A DNA stretch of 64,000 nucleotides from Runella sp. SP2 (GCF_003711225.1 NZ_CP031030.1:4836001-4900000), one strand, 5' to 3'. Shown: positions 51,834 to 61,715, counted from the first letter of the stretch. Program-made: numbers and translations. Notes: generated by a model not told the origin, from the letters alone.

Positions 51834-52730
51834 GTGTCCGATTTTCGATTACGAGTTTTCTGTAGTGTAGCCCAACACCTTAGCTTTACCAAGGCCGCAA
51901 GCGAATTGTTTGTTTCTCAACCCGCCGTCACCAAGCACATTCGAGAACTCGAACAGCAGTACGGCACACGCCTTTTTGAGCGCAAAGGCAATTCGGTCGT
52001 ATTGACCGAAGCGGGCGAAATTTTGAAACGCTATTCGTCGCAGATTTTGCATTTGTACCAAGAAGCCGCGTTCGAACTAGGGACACTGCAAGACAAGCAC
52101 AACGGCGTTCTTCGGCTTGGGGCGAGTACGACCATAGGTCAGTATTTGATTGCGCCCCTTTTGGCCAAGTATTACGAAAAATTCCCGCAAGTGGAGCTTT
52201 CTTTGCTCAACGGCAACACCGAAATGATTGAAAATGCCGTACTTTCTCACCACATTGACTTGGGGGTAGTGGAAGGTAAAAAGCACCAATCGGGTATTAA
52301 ATACGTTGATTTTATGGACGATGAGCTCGTAGCGGTGGTGCATGTTAAAAGTAAGTTAGCGACCCTCAACGAGATTTCAGTACAAGAGTTGGTAAAAATT
52401 CCACTGGTACTGCGTGAACGAGGTTCAGGGACATTGGAAGTGATTGAAAGCGCCCTCAAAGAGCACAACCTCAAACTGTCATCGCTTCAAATTGTGATGC
52501 ACTTGGGGGGTACTGAAAGCATTAAATCATTTTTGGAACATTCAAACTGCATGGCTTTTTTGTCCATTCGTTCTATCCAAAAAGAACTAACAACAGGCCA
52601 GTTGAAAACAATCAAAATCAACGAATTACAATTATTACGAAAGTTTTGGCTCATTCACCTCCAAGGTCAACCTGAACCGATGTCAGAGTCATTTATGCGG
52701 TTTGCCTTTCGTGAATACCCTAAAAAATAA
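51834..52730 (+). CDS. LysR-family regulator (upstream of sulfite oxidase)
   Basis: A 298-residue regulator with the LysR N-terminal winged helix (LSFTKAASELFVSQPAVTKHIREL) and a substrate-binding C-terminal domain (LRLGASTTIGQYLIAPLLAKY). GTG 51834 fits the usual start. It precedes the molybdenum enzyme gene by 33 bases, in the same direction; control of it is inferred. It resembles the CysB/CbbR-type group in length and layout. Confidence 0.87.
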   Translation: MSDFRLRVFCSVAQHLSFTKAASELFVSQPAVTKHIRELEQQYGTRLFERKGNSVVLTEAGEILKRYSSQILHLYQEAAFELGTLQDKHNGVLRLGASTTIGQYLIAPLLAKYYEKFPQVELSLLNGNTEMIENAVLSHHIDLGVVEGKKHQSGIKYVDFMDDELVAVVHVKSKLATLNEISVQELVKIPLVLRERGSGTLEVIESALKEHNLKLSSLQIVMHLGGTESIKSFLEHSNCMAFLSIRSIQKELTTGQLKTIKINELQLLRKFWLIHLQGQPEPMSESFMRFAFREYPKK

Positions 52731-52763
52731 CAACGTATCCATCTAACCTATTTCGATTTCTCT

Positions 52764-53996
52764 ATGAACTCACACATTCACAATCGCCGAGGTTTTCTCA
52801 AGAAAAGTGCCCTCACTACCCTTGCGGGCATGGTGGGAACGGAGATTGTTTTTGCCAAAAACATGCCTCCCCACCACGTTCCATTGGTTTTCGACGAAGG
52901 ATTGGCGGGGAAACATCCCGACATGGTTGTCTTGAGTGACAAACCGTGGAATGTCGAAACCCCGCCTCATTTGTTGGACGATGCCATTACGCCCGTCGAA
53001 CGGATGTTTATTCGTAACAACGGCCTTGTTCCCGAGGACAAAATAGACCCTTCGACTTGGACACTCACCATCAAAGGCGAATCGGTCAAGCAAACCAAAA
53101 CCTACAAAATCAGCGATTTAAAGGCCAAGTTTAAAACTTACACCTACCAGCTGGTGTTGGAATGTGGTGGTAATGGTCGTTCGGGTTATGTTCCTCAAAC
53201 TTCTGGAAATCAGTGGGACCAAGGTGCGGTGAGCTGTGCCGAGTGGACGGGGGTTCGCCTCAAAGATATTTTGAACGACGTGGGTCTCAAAGACGATGCC
53301 GTTTACATTGGGTATTATGGCAAAGACCTCCACCCAAGCCGCGACCCGAGCAAAGTAGTGATTTCGCGCGGGGTTCCTATCAAGAAAGCCTTGGAAGACG
53401 AAACCCTCATTGCGTGGAATCTCAACGGTAAAGAGTTACCGCTCATGCACGGTTTTCCGCTGCGCCTTGTAGTAGGAGGCTGGCCTGCGTCGGTGTCGGG
53501 CAAATGGCTCCATACCATTGCAGTACGCAACAAAGAACACGACGGTGCCAAAATGGACGGACACAGCTACCGAGTACCGCGCCAAGCCGTAATGCCAGGA
53601 GAAAAACTAGCCGAAACGCCCGAGAATTTCCGCATCATTGAGTCAATGCCCGTCAAATCGCTGATTACTTACCCCAAAACGGGCGCAATGATTGACGTTG
53701 GGAAGTCGCTATCTCTTCGCGGCCATGCTTGGGCGGGAGATTTAGCCGTCAAAGAAGTGTTTACGTCCATTGACTACGGAGCCACTTGGCAAAAAACCAC
53801 GCTTCAAGCCCCCAAAAATCGTTTGGCGTGGCAGCAGTGGGGCGCTCAAATTCAGTTTCCTCAAAAAGGGTACTACGAAGTGTGGGTACGCGCTGTAGAT
53901 TCGCAGGGGGTATCGCAGCCGATGGTGATTCCTGCGTGGAACCCTGGCGGTTACCTCAACAACGCTTGTCACCGTATTGCTGTCAAAGTCGTTTAA
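52764..53996 (+). CDS. Sulfite oxidase-type molybdopterin enzyme
   Basis: A 410-residue enzyme exported by Tat (NRRGFLKKSALTTLAGMVG). The molybdenum-binding Cys is C134 in LVLECGGNGRSGY, the pattern of SoxC/SorA. HGFPLRLVVGGWPASVSGKW and a C-terminal Mo-cofactor dimerisation domain follow. It ends 12 bases before a cytochrome c gene, so it probably passes electrons there. Oxidation of sulfite is inferred; related proteins act on other sulfur or S-oxide compounds. Confidence 0.85.
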   Translation: MNSHIHNRRGFLKKSALTTLAGMVGTEIVFAKNMPPHHVPLVFDEGLAGKHPDMVVLSDKPWNVETPPHLLDDAITPVERMFIRNNGLVPEDKIDPSTWTLTIKGESVKQTKTYKISDLKAKFKTYTYQLVLECGGNGRSGYVPQTSGNQWDQGAVSCAEWTGVRLKDILNDVGLKDDAVYIGYYGKDLHPSRDPSKVVISRGVPIKKALEDETLIAWNLNGKELPLMHGFPLRLVVGGWPASVSGKWLHTIAVRNKEHDGAKMDGHSYRVPRQAVMPGEKLAETPENFRIIESMPVKSLITYPKTGAMIDVGKSLSLRGHAWAGDLAVKEVFTSIDYGATWQKTTLQAPKNRLAWQQWGAQIQFPQKGYYEVWVRAVDSQGVSQPMVIPAWNPGGYLNNACHRIAVKVV

Positions 53997-54008
53997 CCCG
54001 ATATACCA

Positions 54009-54407
54009 ATGAAAACGAACATCATATTTCTCTGTGCGGCTGCGGTGGCATTTTGTTTGGCGGCCATTCGCCGCGAACCGTCCGCCCATCCGTCAGCGAC
54101 GCTGACCGCCGCCGTTGCCGACAGTGTCGATAAAGAAACAGGATTGGCCCTCGACCCTAACTTCATGATTGTGAAGGCGCAATGTACGAGTTGTCATTCC
54201 CCAAAACTCATTCTTCAACACCGTTTTACCCGCGACGAGTGGTTGAGCAAGATTCGCTGGATGCAGCGCAATCATAAATTGTGGGATTTGGGGGAATCAG
54301 AAAAGACCGTCCTCGATTACCTAGCCAAACACTACGCACCTAGCCAAAGCGCCTACTCGCGACGCGAAGCATTGCGTAATGTAAAATGGTATAAATTAGA
54401 GAATTAA
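54009..54407 (+). CDS. Monohaem cytochrome c, SorB-like
   Basis: A 132-residue exported cytochrome with one haem c site CTSCH (C59, C62, H63). A methionine late in the chain (WMQRNHKL) could be the axial ligand. It follows the molybdenum enzyme by 12 bases, like SorA-SorB or SoxC-SoxD partners. Its 3' end overlaps the convergent unknown gene by 12 bases. Confidence 0.8.
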   Translation: MKTNIIFLCAAAVAFCLAAIRREPSAHPSATLTAAVADSVDKETGLALDPNFMIVKAQCTSCHSPKLILQHRFTRDEWLSKIRWMQRNHKLWDLGESEKTVLDYLAKHYAPSQSAYSRREALRNVKWYKLEN

Positions 54408-54935
54408 CTCCAAAGACGGCACGTGTTCAAGGCGCGTGCCGTTAGCTTTTTTTTCAATACCTAGCTGCATTCGTTGTAAGAACTCACAATACACGGGAGA
54501 AATCAAATTCTCCGCCTTGGAAGTCATCAATGCGTGTAATTGTAGTTCTCCTTTTTCTAGTTCGCTACCGAATATACGTTCAGCACTTAGTTCATACAGC
54601 TGTTTCTTCAGCAATTTCTCGGTCAAAGACACTGGAGTATCAGTTTCTGAACGTAGTTCACCAATAAATTGCTCACAAGCGCAAAAACCTAACTCTCTAG
54701 AAATCAAGGCATTTCTCACAAACTGACAAGAAACGTCTCCTACCAAGTAAATGTCCTGAATATTTTCGTTGTAAATCGTTTTTTTTACCTCTTTCAAATA
54801 CGCATCATCCTCAAAATCAAACACCGAAGCGGGTGAGGTTAGAAAAAATACGTTGCCAAAATGCTTACGAATGAACCCTTCCATTTGGCAGAAAGGACAT
54901 ACCAAAAATAACTGATTTGAAAAAATGGAATTCAT
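54396..54935 (-). CDS. Unknown protein with CxxC and carbonic-anhydrase-like look
   Basis: A 179-residue protein without signal or membrane segment. Features are LVCPFCQMEGF near residue 10, DIYLVGDVSCQFVRNAL, and a CACE segment. The DVxxC and Cys/His-poor layout only weakly recalls a reduced beta-carbonic-anhydrase fold; I do not claim it. It stands opposite the sulfite oxidase/cytochrome genes and overlaps the cytochrome gene by 12 bases. Function unknown. Confidence 0.5.
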   Translation of the reverse strand: MNSIFSNQLFLVCPFCQMEGFIRKHFGNVFFLTSPASVFDFEDDAYLKEVKKTIYNENIQDIYLVGDVSCQFVRNALISRELGFCACEQFIGELRSETDTPVSLTEKLLKKQLYELSAERIFGSELEKGELQLHALMTSKAENLISPVYCEFLQRMQLGIEKKANGTRLEHVPSLELIL

Positions 54936-55022
54936 AGCATTTAGTTGTTGATGAAGGTGGGTTGTCCCAATCGCTGGAACAACCCTTTGGGTAATGGTAC
55001 TTCTCTCAAAGTACAGTGTAGG

Positions 55023-55262
55023 TTAGTTGATTTTTATCTCTGCATTCAGCCCAGTAGTTGGTTGCTTCAAGAGCTGTTGTTTGGCTTCAAAAAAATCCTG
55101 CTGAAGTTGTTTGATGCGCTTTTCGCGCATTTTTATATCTTCTTCATTTTGGCTTTTTTCAATTTTATTTTCGTGAAACCGCACTTTCACCTGTACAAAC
55201 TGCGCCAAGAGGTCGATTGCCTCCGAGGACGAAAAATGACCATTCAAAAGTTGTATATTCAT
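55023..55262 (-). CDS. Small coiled-coil protein after icd
   Basis: A 79-residue protein with LLNGHFSSSEAIDLLAQFV at the start and a charged coiled-coil middle (KIEKSQNEEDIKMREKRI). It resembles a family of small conserved Bacteroidota proteins of the same length. It lies 12 bases after the icd stop, same strand, so it is probably co-transcribed. Function unknown. Confidence 0.6.
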   Translation of the reverse strand: MNIQLLNGHFSSSEAIDLLAQFVQVKVRFHENKIEKSQNEEDIKMREKRIKQLQQDFFEAKQQLLKQPTTGLNAEIKIN

Positions 55263-55274
55263 CTTTTCAGAAAG

Positions 55275-56711
55275 TTATTGTCCTTGTCCCAATGAAAAAG
55301 CAGGTATGCCATCAAAAGCGTACAAATTTTCGGTCTTGATGATGTCGATGTTGTGCTCACTTGCGGCCTCCAACAACCCTACGATTTGTTGCTTATCTAA
55401 CTCGGTTGTTCCGACAGGTTTAAAGCGGCAACGCCAGTGGTCCGTGCAGAATGTTTCGGGAAAACCTTCTGGCCATACTTTGATACCACGGTTGGTAATC
55501 ATGCTCAATGCAGCATCTGAGGTATTGATTTTCTGCACCATCGCTGCCAACTCATCGGCACTTTCTCCGTCCCAATGCACAAACAAATCGACCCCTAGCA
55601 GTTCTTTTTTCTTGGGCGCTTTGCGTTGGTATTTTGGCAAGTTAAACGAAGTGTCTGCCGAGTAACTTACCGCGTTCAGTTGACTCGGTTTTTCACCCAG
55701 ATTTTTGATAACTGCCTCAGCAAACTCCTTCGTCCCTACTTTCTGCTTGCTAACCCCTTCCTTGTAAATATCGTAGGTATGGATGCCTTCTTCGATGGTT
55801 TTGAGCCAAGCATTTTGTACTTTTTCGGCTACGTCGGTTTGGCCAAGGTGGTTAAGCATCAGCACCGCTCCTTGCAATAAACCCGACGGGTTGGCCATAT
55901 TTTGGCCTGCTCTACGAGGAGCTGAACCGTGAATCGCCTCAAACATAGCACACTCTTCGCCGATATTGGCCGAACCCGCCAAACCTACCGACCCCGCAAT
56001 CTGAGCTGCTACGTCGCTAAGCACGTCACCGTACAAATTTGGCATCACAATGACGTCAAAGGCTTCGGGTGTATCCGCCATTTTAGCGGCTCCAATGTCA
56101 ATAATCCAGTGCTCGTTTTCGATGGTAGGATATTCTTTGGCAATTTCATCAAAGACTTGGTGAAACAGTCCGTCGGTTTGTTTCATGATGTTGTCTTTGG
56201 TAAAACACGTCACTTTTTTACGGCCGTAATTTTTGGCGTACTCAAACGCATAGCGAACGATTTTTTCGCAGCCTGGGCGGCTAATCAGTTTCAAACATTG
56301 CACCACCTCGTCGGTTTGTTGGTGTTCGATACCTGCGTACAAATCTTCTTCGTTTTCGCGCACAATCACGATGTCCATTTGCGGGTGTTTTGTCTTCACA
56401 AAAGGGTGTAAACTAATGCACGGACGGATGTTGGCATACAAACCCAAAAACTTACGCGTGGTTACGTTCAAACTTTTGTAACCACCACCTTGGGGAGTCG
56501 TGATGGGGGCTTTCAAGAACACTTTGTTGCGGCGGATAATATCCCACGATTCTTTGGCAATCCCTGAGGTATTACCTGCTAAATACACTTTTTCACCCAC
56601 CTCGATTTCATCTACTTCAATTTGCGCCCCTGCGGCTTTGATAATGGAAAGAGTGGCATCCATGATTTCGGGACCGATGCCGTCGCCCTTTGCTACCGTA
56701 ATTCTTTTCAT
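55275..56711 (-). CDS. icd: NADP-dependent isocitrate dehydrogenase, Thermus-type
   Basis: A 478-residue TCA cycle enzyme. GDGIGPEIMDATL is at the start; the metal/substrate region VRENEEDLYAGIEHQ and EAIHGSAPR are complete. A C-terminal extension of about 140 residues (LGVDLFVHWDGESADELA, DHWRCRFKP) is like the longer Thermus enzyme. I start at ATG 56711. It is divergent from a LysR gene. Confidence 0.9.
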   Translation of the reverse strand: MKRITVAKGDGIGPEIMDATLSIIKAAGAQIEVDEIEVGEKVYLAGNTSGIAKESWDIIRRNKVFLKAPITTPQGGGYKSLNVTTRKFLGLYANIRPCISLHPFVKTKHPQMDIVIVRENEEDLYAGIEHQQTDEVVQCLKLISRPGCEKIVRYAFEYAKNYGRKKVTCFTKDNIMKQTDGLFHQVFDEIAKEYPTIENEHWIIDIGAAKMADTPEAFDVIVMPNLYGDVLSDVAAQIAGSVGLAGSANIGEECAMFEAIHGSAPRRAGQNMANPSGLLQGAVLMLNHLGQTDVAEKVQNAWLKTIEEGIHTYDIYKEGVSKQKVGTKEFAEAVIKNLGEKPSQLNAVSYSADTSFNLPKYQRKAPKKKELLGVDLFVHWDGESADELAAMVQKINTSDAALSMITNRGIKVWPEGFPETFCTDHWRCRFKPVGTTELDKQQIVGLLEAASEHNIDIIKTENLYAFDGIPAFSLGQGQ

Positions 56712-56772
56712 TAATGGATTTGTTTTTGATTGACGGTGCAAAGGTCTGTAGTTGTATTTATAAATTTTTATT

Positions 56773-56780
56773 TAACTTTA
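56773..56780 (+). promoter_or_regulatory. -7-like box for the LysR gene at 56.8 kb
   Basis: TAACTTTA matches TAnnTTTG in seven of eight positions and lies 24 bases before the ATG. The gap to icd is short (93 bases), so control sites may be shared. Confidence 0.4.
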
Positions 56781-56804
56781 CAATAGTTATCATAAATATT
56801 TTTT

Positions 56805-57728
56805 ATGAATTATACGCTTAACCAATTACGAATATTCCTCAAAGTGGCACAAACACGCAGCATTACCAAAGCTGCTGAAGAGCTGCATTTGACGCAGCCT
56901 GCGGTTTCGATTCAGCTCAAAAACTTCCAAGAGCAGTTTGATATTCCATTAATTGAAGTGCTCAACAAAAAAATTTATGTCACTGATTTTGGCCAAGAAA
57001 TCGCCGAAGCTGCCGACAAGATTTTGGCCGAAGTGTATGCCATCAATTATAAAATGCACGCCCATAAAGGCCAACTTACGGGTAAACTCAAGTTTTCGGT
57101 GGTCTCGACGGGCAAGTACATCGCCCCTTACTTCATTGCCGATTTTATCAGGCAACACCCTGGTATTGAACTTCAAATGGACGTAACAAATAAAGTCCAA
57201 GTAGTAACGAGTCTTGAAAAAAACGAAGTTGATTTTTCGTGGGTAAGTGTCTTGCCAGAGACCCTGAAAATTGAAAAAATTGAGCTCATGCAAAACAAGC
57301 TGTTTCTGGTAGGAAATACTGAAACTCAGTACAAAGACACACTATATGACAAATCTATTTTTGAAAATATTCCGCTTATTTACCGAGAACAAGGGTCAGG
57401 GACGCGGCACGTAATGGAAAGATTTATTCTTCAAAATAACCTTCCCGTCCGCAAAAAAATGGAATTGACCTCCAACGAAGCCGTCAAACAGGCCGTCATT
57501 GCGGGGCTTGGGTATTCAATCATGCCACTGATTGGCATCAAAAACGAACTGGTCAATCATCAACTGCACATTATTCCTGTCGAAGGTTTTCCCATTACTT
57601 CTACTTGGACGTTGATTTGGTTGAAAGACAAAAAACTTTCGCCCGTTGCTCAAGCGTACTTAGACTACGTGACCCAAGAGAAACAAAACCTAATTCATGA
57701 AAAATTTGCTTGGTTTGAAAGTTATTAA
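56805..57728 (+). CDS. LysR-family regulator divergent from icd
   Basis: A 307-residue LysR regulator: N-terminal helix-turn-helix (RSITKAAEELHLTQPAVSIQLKNFQ) and the ligand-binding domain (FSVVSTGKYIAPYFIADFI, IYREQGSGTRHVMERF). It resembles the CbbR/CysL group. Divergent placement from icd and 93 bases of shared spacer suggest it may control icd; it could also control the GntP gene downstream. Inference. Confidence 0.85.
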   Translation: MNYTLNQLRIFLKVAQTRSITKAAEELHLTQPAVSIQLKNFQEQFDIPLIEVLNKKIYVTDFGQEIAEAADKILAEVYAINYKMHAHKGQLTGKLKFSVVSTGKYIAPYFIADFIRQHPGIELQMDVTNKVQVVTSLEKNEVDFSWVSVLPETLKIEKIELMQNKLFLVGNTETQYKDTLYDKSIFENIPLIYREQGSGTRHVMERFILQNNLPVRKKMELTSNEAVKQAVIAGLGYSIMPLIGIKNELVNHQLHIIPVEGFPITSTWTLIWLKDKKLSPVAQAYLDYVTQEKQNLIHEKFAWFESY

Positions 57729-57782
57729 GTAAAAAAAGGGTCTAGCTGAGTTTCAATGATAATGTACTAACCTCTGTTCACA

Positions 57783-59120
57783 ATGCTTAGTCCTTTCTTC
57801 GTCAGCGTTCTACTGTTTATCAGTATTTTAGCCATCATCATTTTAAGCTCACGGTACAAGTTCAACACCTTTTTTGTGCTGGTACTCGTAGCAATGGGTG
57901 TAGGATTTGCCGCAGGCATGGACGGAGAAAATGTGCTCAAAGCCCTCAAAACTGGCTTTGGAGGTACACTTGAAAAAATAGGTTTACTCATTATTTTGGG
58001 TGCTACGCTGGGCGTTATTTTAGATAAAACCAACGCGACCCTCAGTCTTGCTCATTTTGTTTTGGCTAAAACAGGCGAACGTTACGCACCGTTGGCCGTG
58101 AGTATCATTGGATTTTTGATTGGACTACCGATTTTTTGCGACTCAGGCTTTGTCGTCTTGAGCGGGCTTGTCGTTTCGTTGGGGCTTCAATTGCCCCAAA
58201 AGCGCATATCGCTGATAGGCTGTTTGGCAACTTCGCTTTATGCGGTGCATTGCTTGGTACCGCCTCACCCTGGCATTACTGCCGCTGCTGGTGTGTTAAA
58301 TGTCGATTTGGGAAAAGCCATGTTATTAGGCGTAGTGGTCGCATTACCCGCTGCCACTGTAGGATATCTGTACAGCCTTTCCCAACCAACTCCCATCCTT
58401 GAAACCAACGATAAAGATACCTTACCTACAGCCGCAATCCCAACCGAAAATCTACCGTCGCCATTGCTTTCTTTCCTACCGATTATCGTCCCCATTGCCC
58501 TTATTTCGCTCAAATCGGTCGTGTTGCTTAGCCCCGAAGCTTTACCTCCCGTTTTGCTTACAATGGTCAAATTTTTGGGTGAGCCTATTCCTGCCCTTAT
58601 TGTTGGATTAATACTGACCCTTCCTTTGTTTCGTCCTTTACGAAATGACCAACTCAACGCCCTTTTCGACGATGCCATTACCAAAGCAGGACCAATTTTG
58701 ATTGTAACGGCGGCGGGAGGAGCTTTTGGAGAAATCATCAAAGGGCTTGAACTTGGAAAAGTCTATGGTTCAGCCATTGCTTCGGGTGGCTGGGGTCTGC
58801 TTATACCGTTTGGATTAGCCGCTATTTTCAAAACTGCCCAAGGGTCTTCGACGGTTGCCGTTGTTTCTACAGCTTCATTAATTGCGCCTTTGTTAGATTC
58901 ATTAGGTTTTGCTTCCGAAACAGGCACTTTATTAGCCCTACTTGCTACGGGGGCGGGCTCAATGGTGACTTCACACGCCAACGATTCTTACTTCTGGGTC
59001 ATTTCTCGCTTTGGGAATCTGAGTGTTTCACAAACCTTGCGCCTCTTCTCGCCAGCCTCTACCCTGATGGGACTGGTCGCACTGGGCATGGTGTATCTCC
59101 TGAAATTCTTACTTCTGTAA
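57783..59120 (+). CDS. GntP-family gluconate:H+ symporter
   Basis: A 445-residue transporter with about 12 membrane segments. IGLPIFCDSGFVVL, VPPHPGITAAAG and the late AQGSSTVAVVS are conserved GntP motifs. It follows the LysR gene by 54 bases. Gluconate or a related sugar acid is the probable substrate. Confidence 0.88.
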   Translation: MLSPFFVSVLLFISILAIIILSSRYKFNTFFVLVLVAMGVGFAAGMDGENVLKALKTGFGGTLEKIGLLIILGATLGVILDKTNATLSLAHFVLAKTGERYAPLAVSIIGFLIGLPIFCDSGFVVLSGLVVSLGLQLPQKRISLIGCLATSLYAVHCLVPPHPGITAAAGVLNVDLGKAMLLGVVVALPAATVGYLYSLSQPTPILETNDKDTLPTAAIPTENLPSPLLSFLPIIVPIALISLKSVVLLSPEALPPVLLTMVKFLGEPIPALIVGLILTLPLFRPLRNDQLNALFDDAITKAGPILIVTAAGGAFGEIIKGLELGKVYGSAIASGGWGLLIPFGLAAIFKTAQGSSTVAVVSTASLIAPLLDSLGFASETGTLLALLATGAGSMVTSHANDSYFWVISRFGNLSVSQTLRLFSPASTLMGLVALGMVYLLKFLLL

Positions 59121-59198
59121 ATACTCTGGTGATGAGCACCCCTAGGCAGAATTATTCGACACTCTGCACTCTACCTTCGACATTCGCGGAATTCCTTG

Positions 59199-59206
59199 TA
59201 CTTTTG
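59199..59206 (+). promoter_or_regulatory. -7 box upstream of the RsmB-like gene
   Basis: TACTTTTG matches the -7 motif exactly, 25 bases before the ATG at 59232. A TTCG at 59176-59179 is a poor -33 candidate at 19 bases. Confidence 0.45.
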
Positions 59207-59231
59207 AGGAATATTTGTCCATCTTCCCCGA

Positions 59232-60425
59232 ATGAGATACCACCGTGTGTTGGTCGAAGCGATTGTTTTTTCGCTCGGCGAAATTTTTGAAAAAGGCCGT
59301 CAAGCCGATAAAGTCATTGAACAAGTTCTCAAGTCAAACCGCAAGTGGGGTGCCCGCGACCGCGGTTTTATTGCCGAAAATACCTACGAAATCGTCCGCT
59401 GGTGGCGGTTGTTATTATTTGTAAGTCAAGAAGAACGACCCGCTTACAGCGATATTTTTGCCATTTGGCAGACACTCAAAGGCAACGAACTTCCCGCCTG
59501 GACCGAATTTGACCACATTCAGCCGCAGCGTATTCGTCAAGCCTACGAAGAAGCCAAGAAAATCCGAAAAGTACGCGAATCCATTCCTGATTGGCTCGAC
59601 GAAGTAGGAGCTTCGGAATTAGGAGAGAAGTGGGATGATGAGCTGCACGCGCTCAATCAAACGGCCCCCGTTGTTTTACGCGTCAATACCCTCAAAACCA
59701 ACCGTGAAGCACTTCAAAAGGAGTTGGCTAAAGATGGCATCCAAACGAATCCACTTCCTTCGTTACCATCTGCATTGGCATTGACAGAGAAGAAAAATGT
59801 TTTCCAAACCGAAGCATTTAAAAACGGTTTTTTTGAGGTTCAAGACGCGGGTTCGCAGGTAATTGCCCCCACGCTCGACGTACAACCTGGAATGCGCGTC
59901 ATTGATGCTTGCGCAGGCGCGGGCGGAAAAACCCTGCATTTGGCAGCCTTGATGCAAAACCAAGGGCGATTGATTGCCATGGACGTAGAGAACTGGAAAC
60001 TAGACGAACTTCGCCGCCGCGCACGTCGCAATGGGGTAAGCAACGTAGAAACGCGCCTCATAGAAGCCAAAACCATCAAGCGTCTCCGCGAAACTGCCGA
60101 TCGCGTTTTGTTAGATGTGCCTTGTTCGGGTTTGGGAGTGCTTCGACGAAATCCAGATTCTAAATGGAAGATTATGCCCGAATTTTTGGCGCAAATTCGC
60201 CAAACTCAGTACGACATTCTGAGTCATTACTCCCAAATGGTCAAACCTGGCGGCAAATTAGTTTATGCTACTTGCAGCATTTTACCCTCCGAAAGCGAAA
60301 ATCAGGTACAGCGCTTTTTGAAAGAGCAAGGCCAACAATGGACGCTTGAAACCGAAACGCGCACCTCTCCCGCCCGCGACGGATTCGACGGGTTTTATAT
60401 GGCATCGTTGGTAAAACCTTGTTAA
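59232..60425 (+). CDS. RsmB/NOP-family 16S rRNA m5C methyltransferase
   Basis: A 397-residue SAM-dependent methyltransferase: an N-terminal NusB-like/RNA-binding region, then motif I VIDACAGAGGKTLHL, motif IV LLDVPCSGLGVLRRNPDSKW with the catalytic Cys in PCSG, and motif VI LVYATCSILPSE with the second Cys. The usual product is m5C967 in 16S rRNA. It precedes murB by 46 bases. Confidence 0.88.
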   Translation: MRYHRVLVEAIVFSLGEIFEKGRQADKVIEQVLKSNRKWGARDRGFIAENTYEIVRWWRLLLFVSQEERPAYSDIFAIWQTLKGNELPAWTEFDHIQPQRIRQAYEEAKKIRKVRESIPDWLDEVGASELGEKWDDELHALNQTAPVVLRVNTLKTNREALQKELAKDGIQTNPLPSLPSALALTEKKNVFQTEAFKNGFFEVQDAGSQVIAPTLDVQPGMRVIDACAGAGGKTLHLAALMQNQGRLIAMDVENWKLDELRRRARRNGVSNVETRLIEAKTIKRLRETADRVLLDVPCSGLGVLRRNPDSKWKIMPEFLAQIRQTQYDILSHYSQMVKPGGKLVYATCSILPSESENQVQRFLKEQGQQWTLETETRTSPARDGFDGFYMASLVKPC

Positions 60426-60471
60426 AAACCACCTTTTTTACGTTATTTGTCCAAGGAACCACTCACCCATA

Positions 60472-61491
60472 ATGCTTACCATTCAAAGCAACGTTTCACT
60501 CAAGTCGTATAATACCTTCGGTATCGATGCCACCGCACGCTACTTGGTAGAAGTAGAAAACGAAGAAGACATTCAGACACTCCTTCAACTTCCCGATGCA
60601 CACACGTCCCCAATGCTTATTTTGGGCGGGGGCAGTAACCTTCTCCTCACGCAAGACTTCAATGGGTTGGCGGTCAAAATCAATCTCAAAGGCATTCAAG
60701 TTGTGAAAGAAGACCAAGAACACGTCTGGGTACGGGCGGGTGCTGGTGAAAGCTGGCACGGTTTTGTCATGCACTGCGTCGAAAAAGGCTGGGCTGGCCT
60801 CGAAAATTTATCTTTGATACCTGGTACCGTCGGAGCTGCTCCCATGCAAAATATTGGCGCGTACGGTGTCGAAATCAAAGACACCTTCGACCGCCTCGAA
60901 GCAGTACAATTATCTACGGGCGAGAAGCACATTTTTACCAATGCTGATTGCCGTTTTGGCTACCGCGATAGTGTGTTTAAAAACGAAGCCAAAGGCCAAT
61001 ATATCATCAGCAGTGTTCAGTTTAAGCTGGCCAAACAGCCCACTTTTCAGGTGTCGTACGGCGACATCCAAACGACCCTTACACAAATGGGCGTGAAAGA
61101 ATTGAGCATTCGGGCAATAAGTGAGGCCGTCATCAAAATTAGACGTAGCAAACTCCCCGACCCCGCCGAAATCGGAAACGCGGGTAGTTTTTTCAAAAAC
61201 CCCGAAATCCCTGCTTCGCAGTACGAAGCACTTAAAATCCAATACCCAGCCATTCCAGGCTATATCATCAACGACACTACCGTGAAAGTGCCCGCGGGAT
61301 GGTTAATTGAACAAAACGGTTGGAAAGGAAAGCGTTTTGGCAGCATTGGAGTCCATACCCGACAAGCGCTCGTACTGGTCAACTATGGTGGAGGAAAAGG
61401 CGCTGATATACAGCAACTTGCCTACAAAATTCAGAACTCAGTCGAAGAGCAATTTGGTATTCGGTTACATACAGAGGTGAACTTCGTATAA
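60472..61491 (+). CDS. murB: UDP-N-acetylenolpyruvoylglucosamine reductase
   Basis: A 339-residue FAD enzyme of peptidoglycan synthesis. FAD-binding ILGGGSNLLL, then LIPGTVGAAPMQNIGAYGVE, the catalytic Ser in CRFGYRDSVFK, GNAGSFFKNP and the final HTEV are all present. Downstream hairpin terminator. It is alone in this direction; other mur genes are not nearby. Confidence 0.96.
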   Translation: MLTIQSNVSLKSYNTFGIDATARYLVEVENEEDIQTLLQLPDAHTSPMLILGGGSNLLLTQDFNGLAVKINLKGIQVVKEDQEHVWVRAGAGESWHGFVMHCVEKGWAGLENLSLIPGTVGAAPMQNIGAYGVEIKDTFDRLEAVQLSTGEKHIFTNADCRFGYRDSVFKNEAKGQYIISSVQFKLAKQPTFQVSYGDIQTTLTQMGVKELSIRAISEAVIKIRRSKLPDPAEIGNAGSFFKNPEIPASQYEALKIQYPAIPGYIINDTTVKVPAGWLIEQNGWKGKRFGSIGVHTRQALVLVNYGGGKGADIQQLAYKIQNSVEEQFGIRLHTEVNFV

Positions 61492-61493
61492 AA

Positions 61494-61522
61494 AAAAGTT
61501 GGCCAGAAACTAGCCAACTTTT
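61494..61522. terminator. Rho-independent terminator after murB
   Basis: AAAAGTTGGC and GCCAACTTTT form a 10-bp stem with a 9-nt loop, starting two bases past the murB stop. It is symmetric and could stop minus-strand transcription too. Confidence 0.8.
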
Positions 61523-61715
61523 CGGAACCTTCCTCTTTTTTAACCAAAAATTAAAATTTTTGATGTTTCCTTAAAAAACAAACCTCTATATCTTTTTACT
61601 CTCCTTTTTTCGTCTTTTTGGTTTATATTTATTGGAGAGTTGTCAAAATCTATTTATTGCAGCTTAATTCACTCACTGCGCTTTTTATAACATAAAATCT
61701 TCGCCAAATCGTTCT

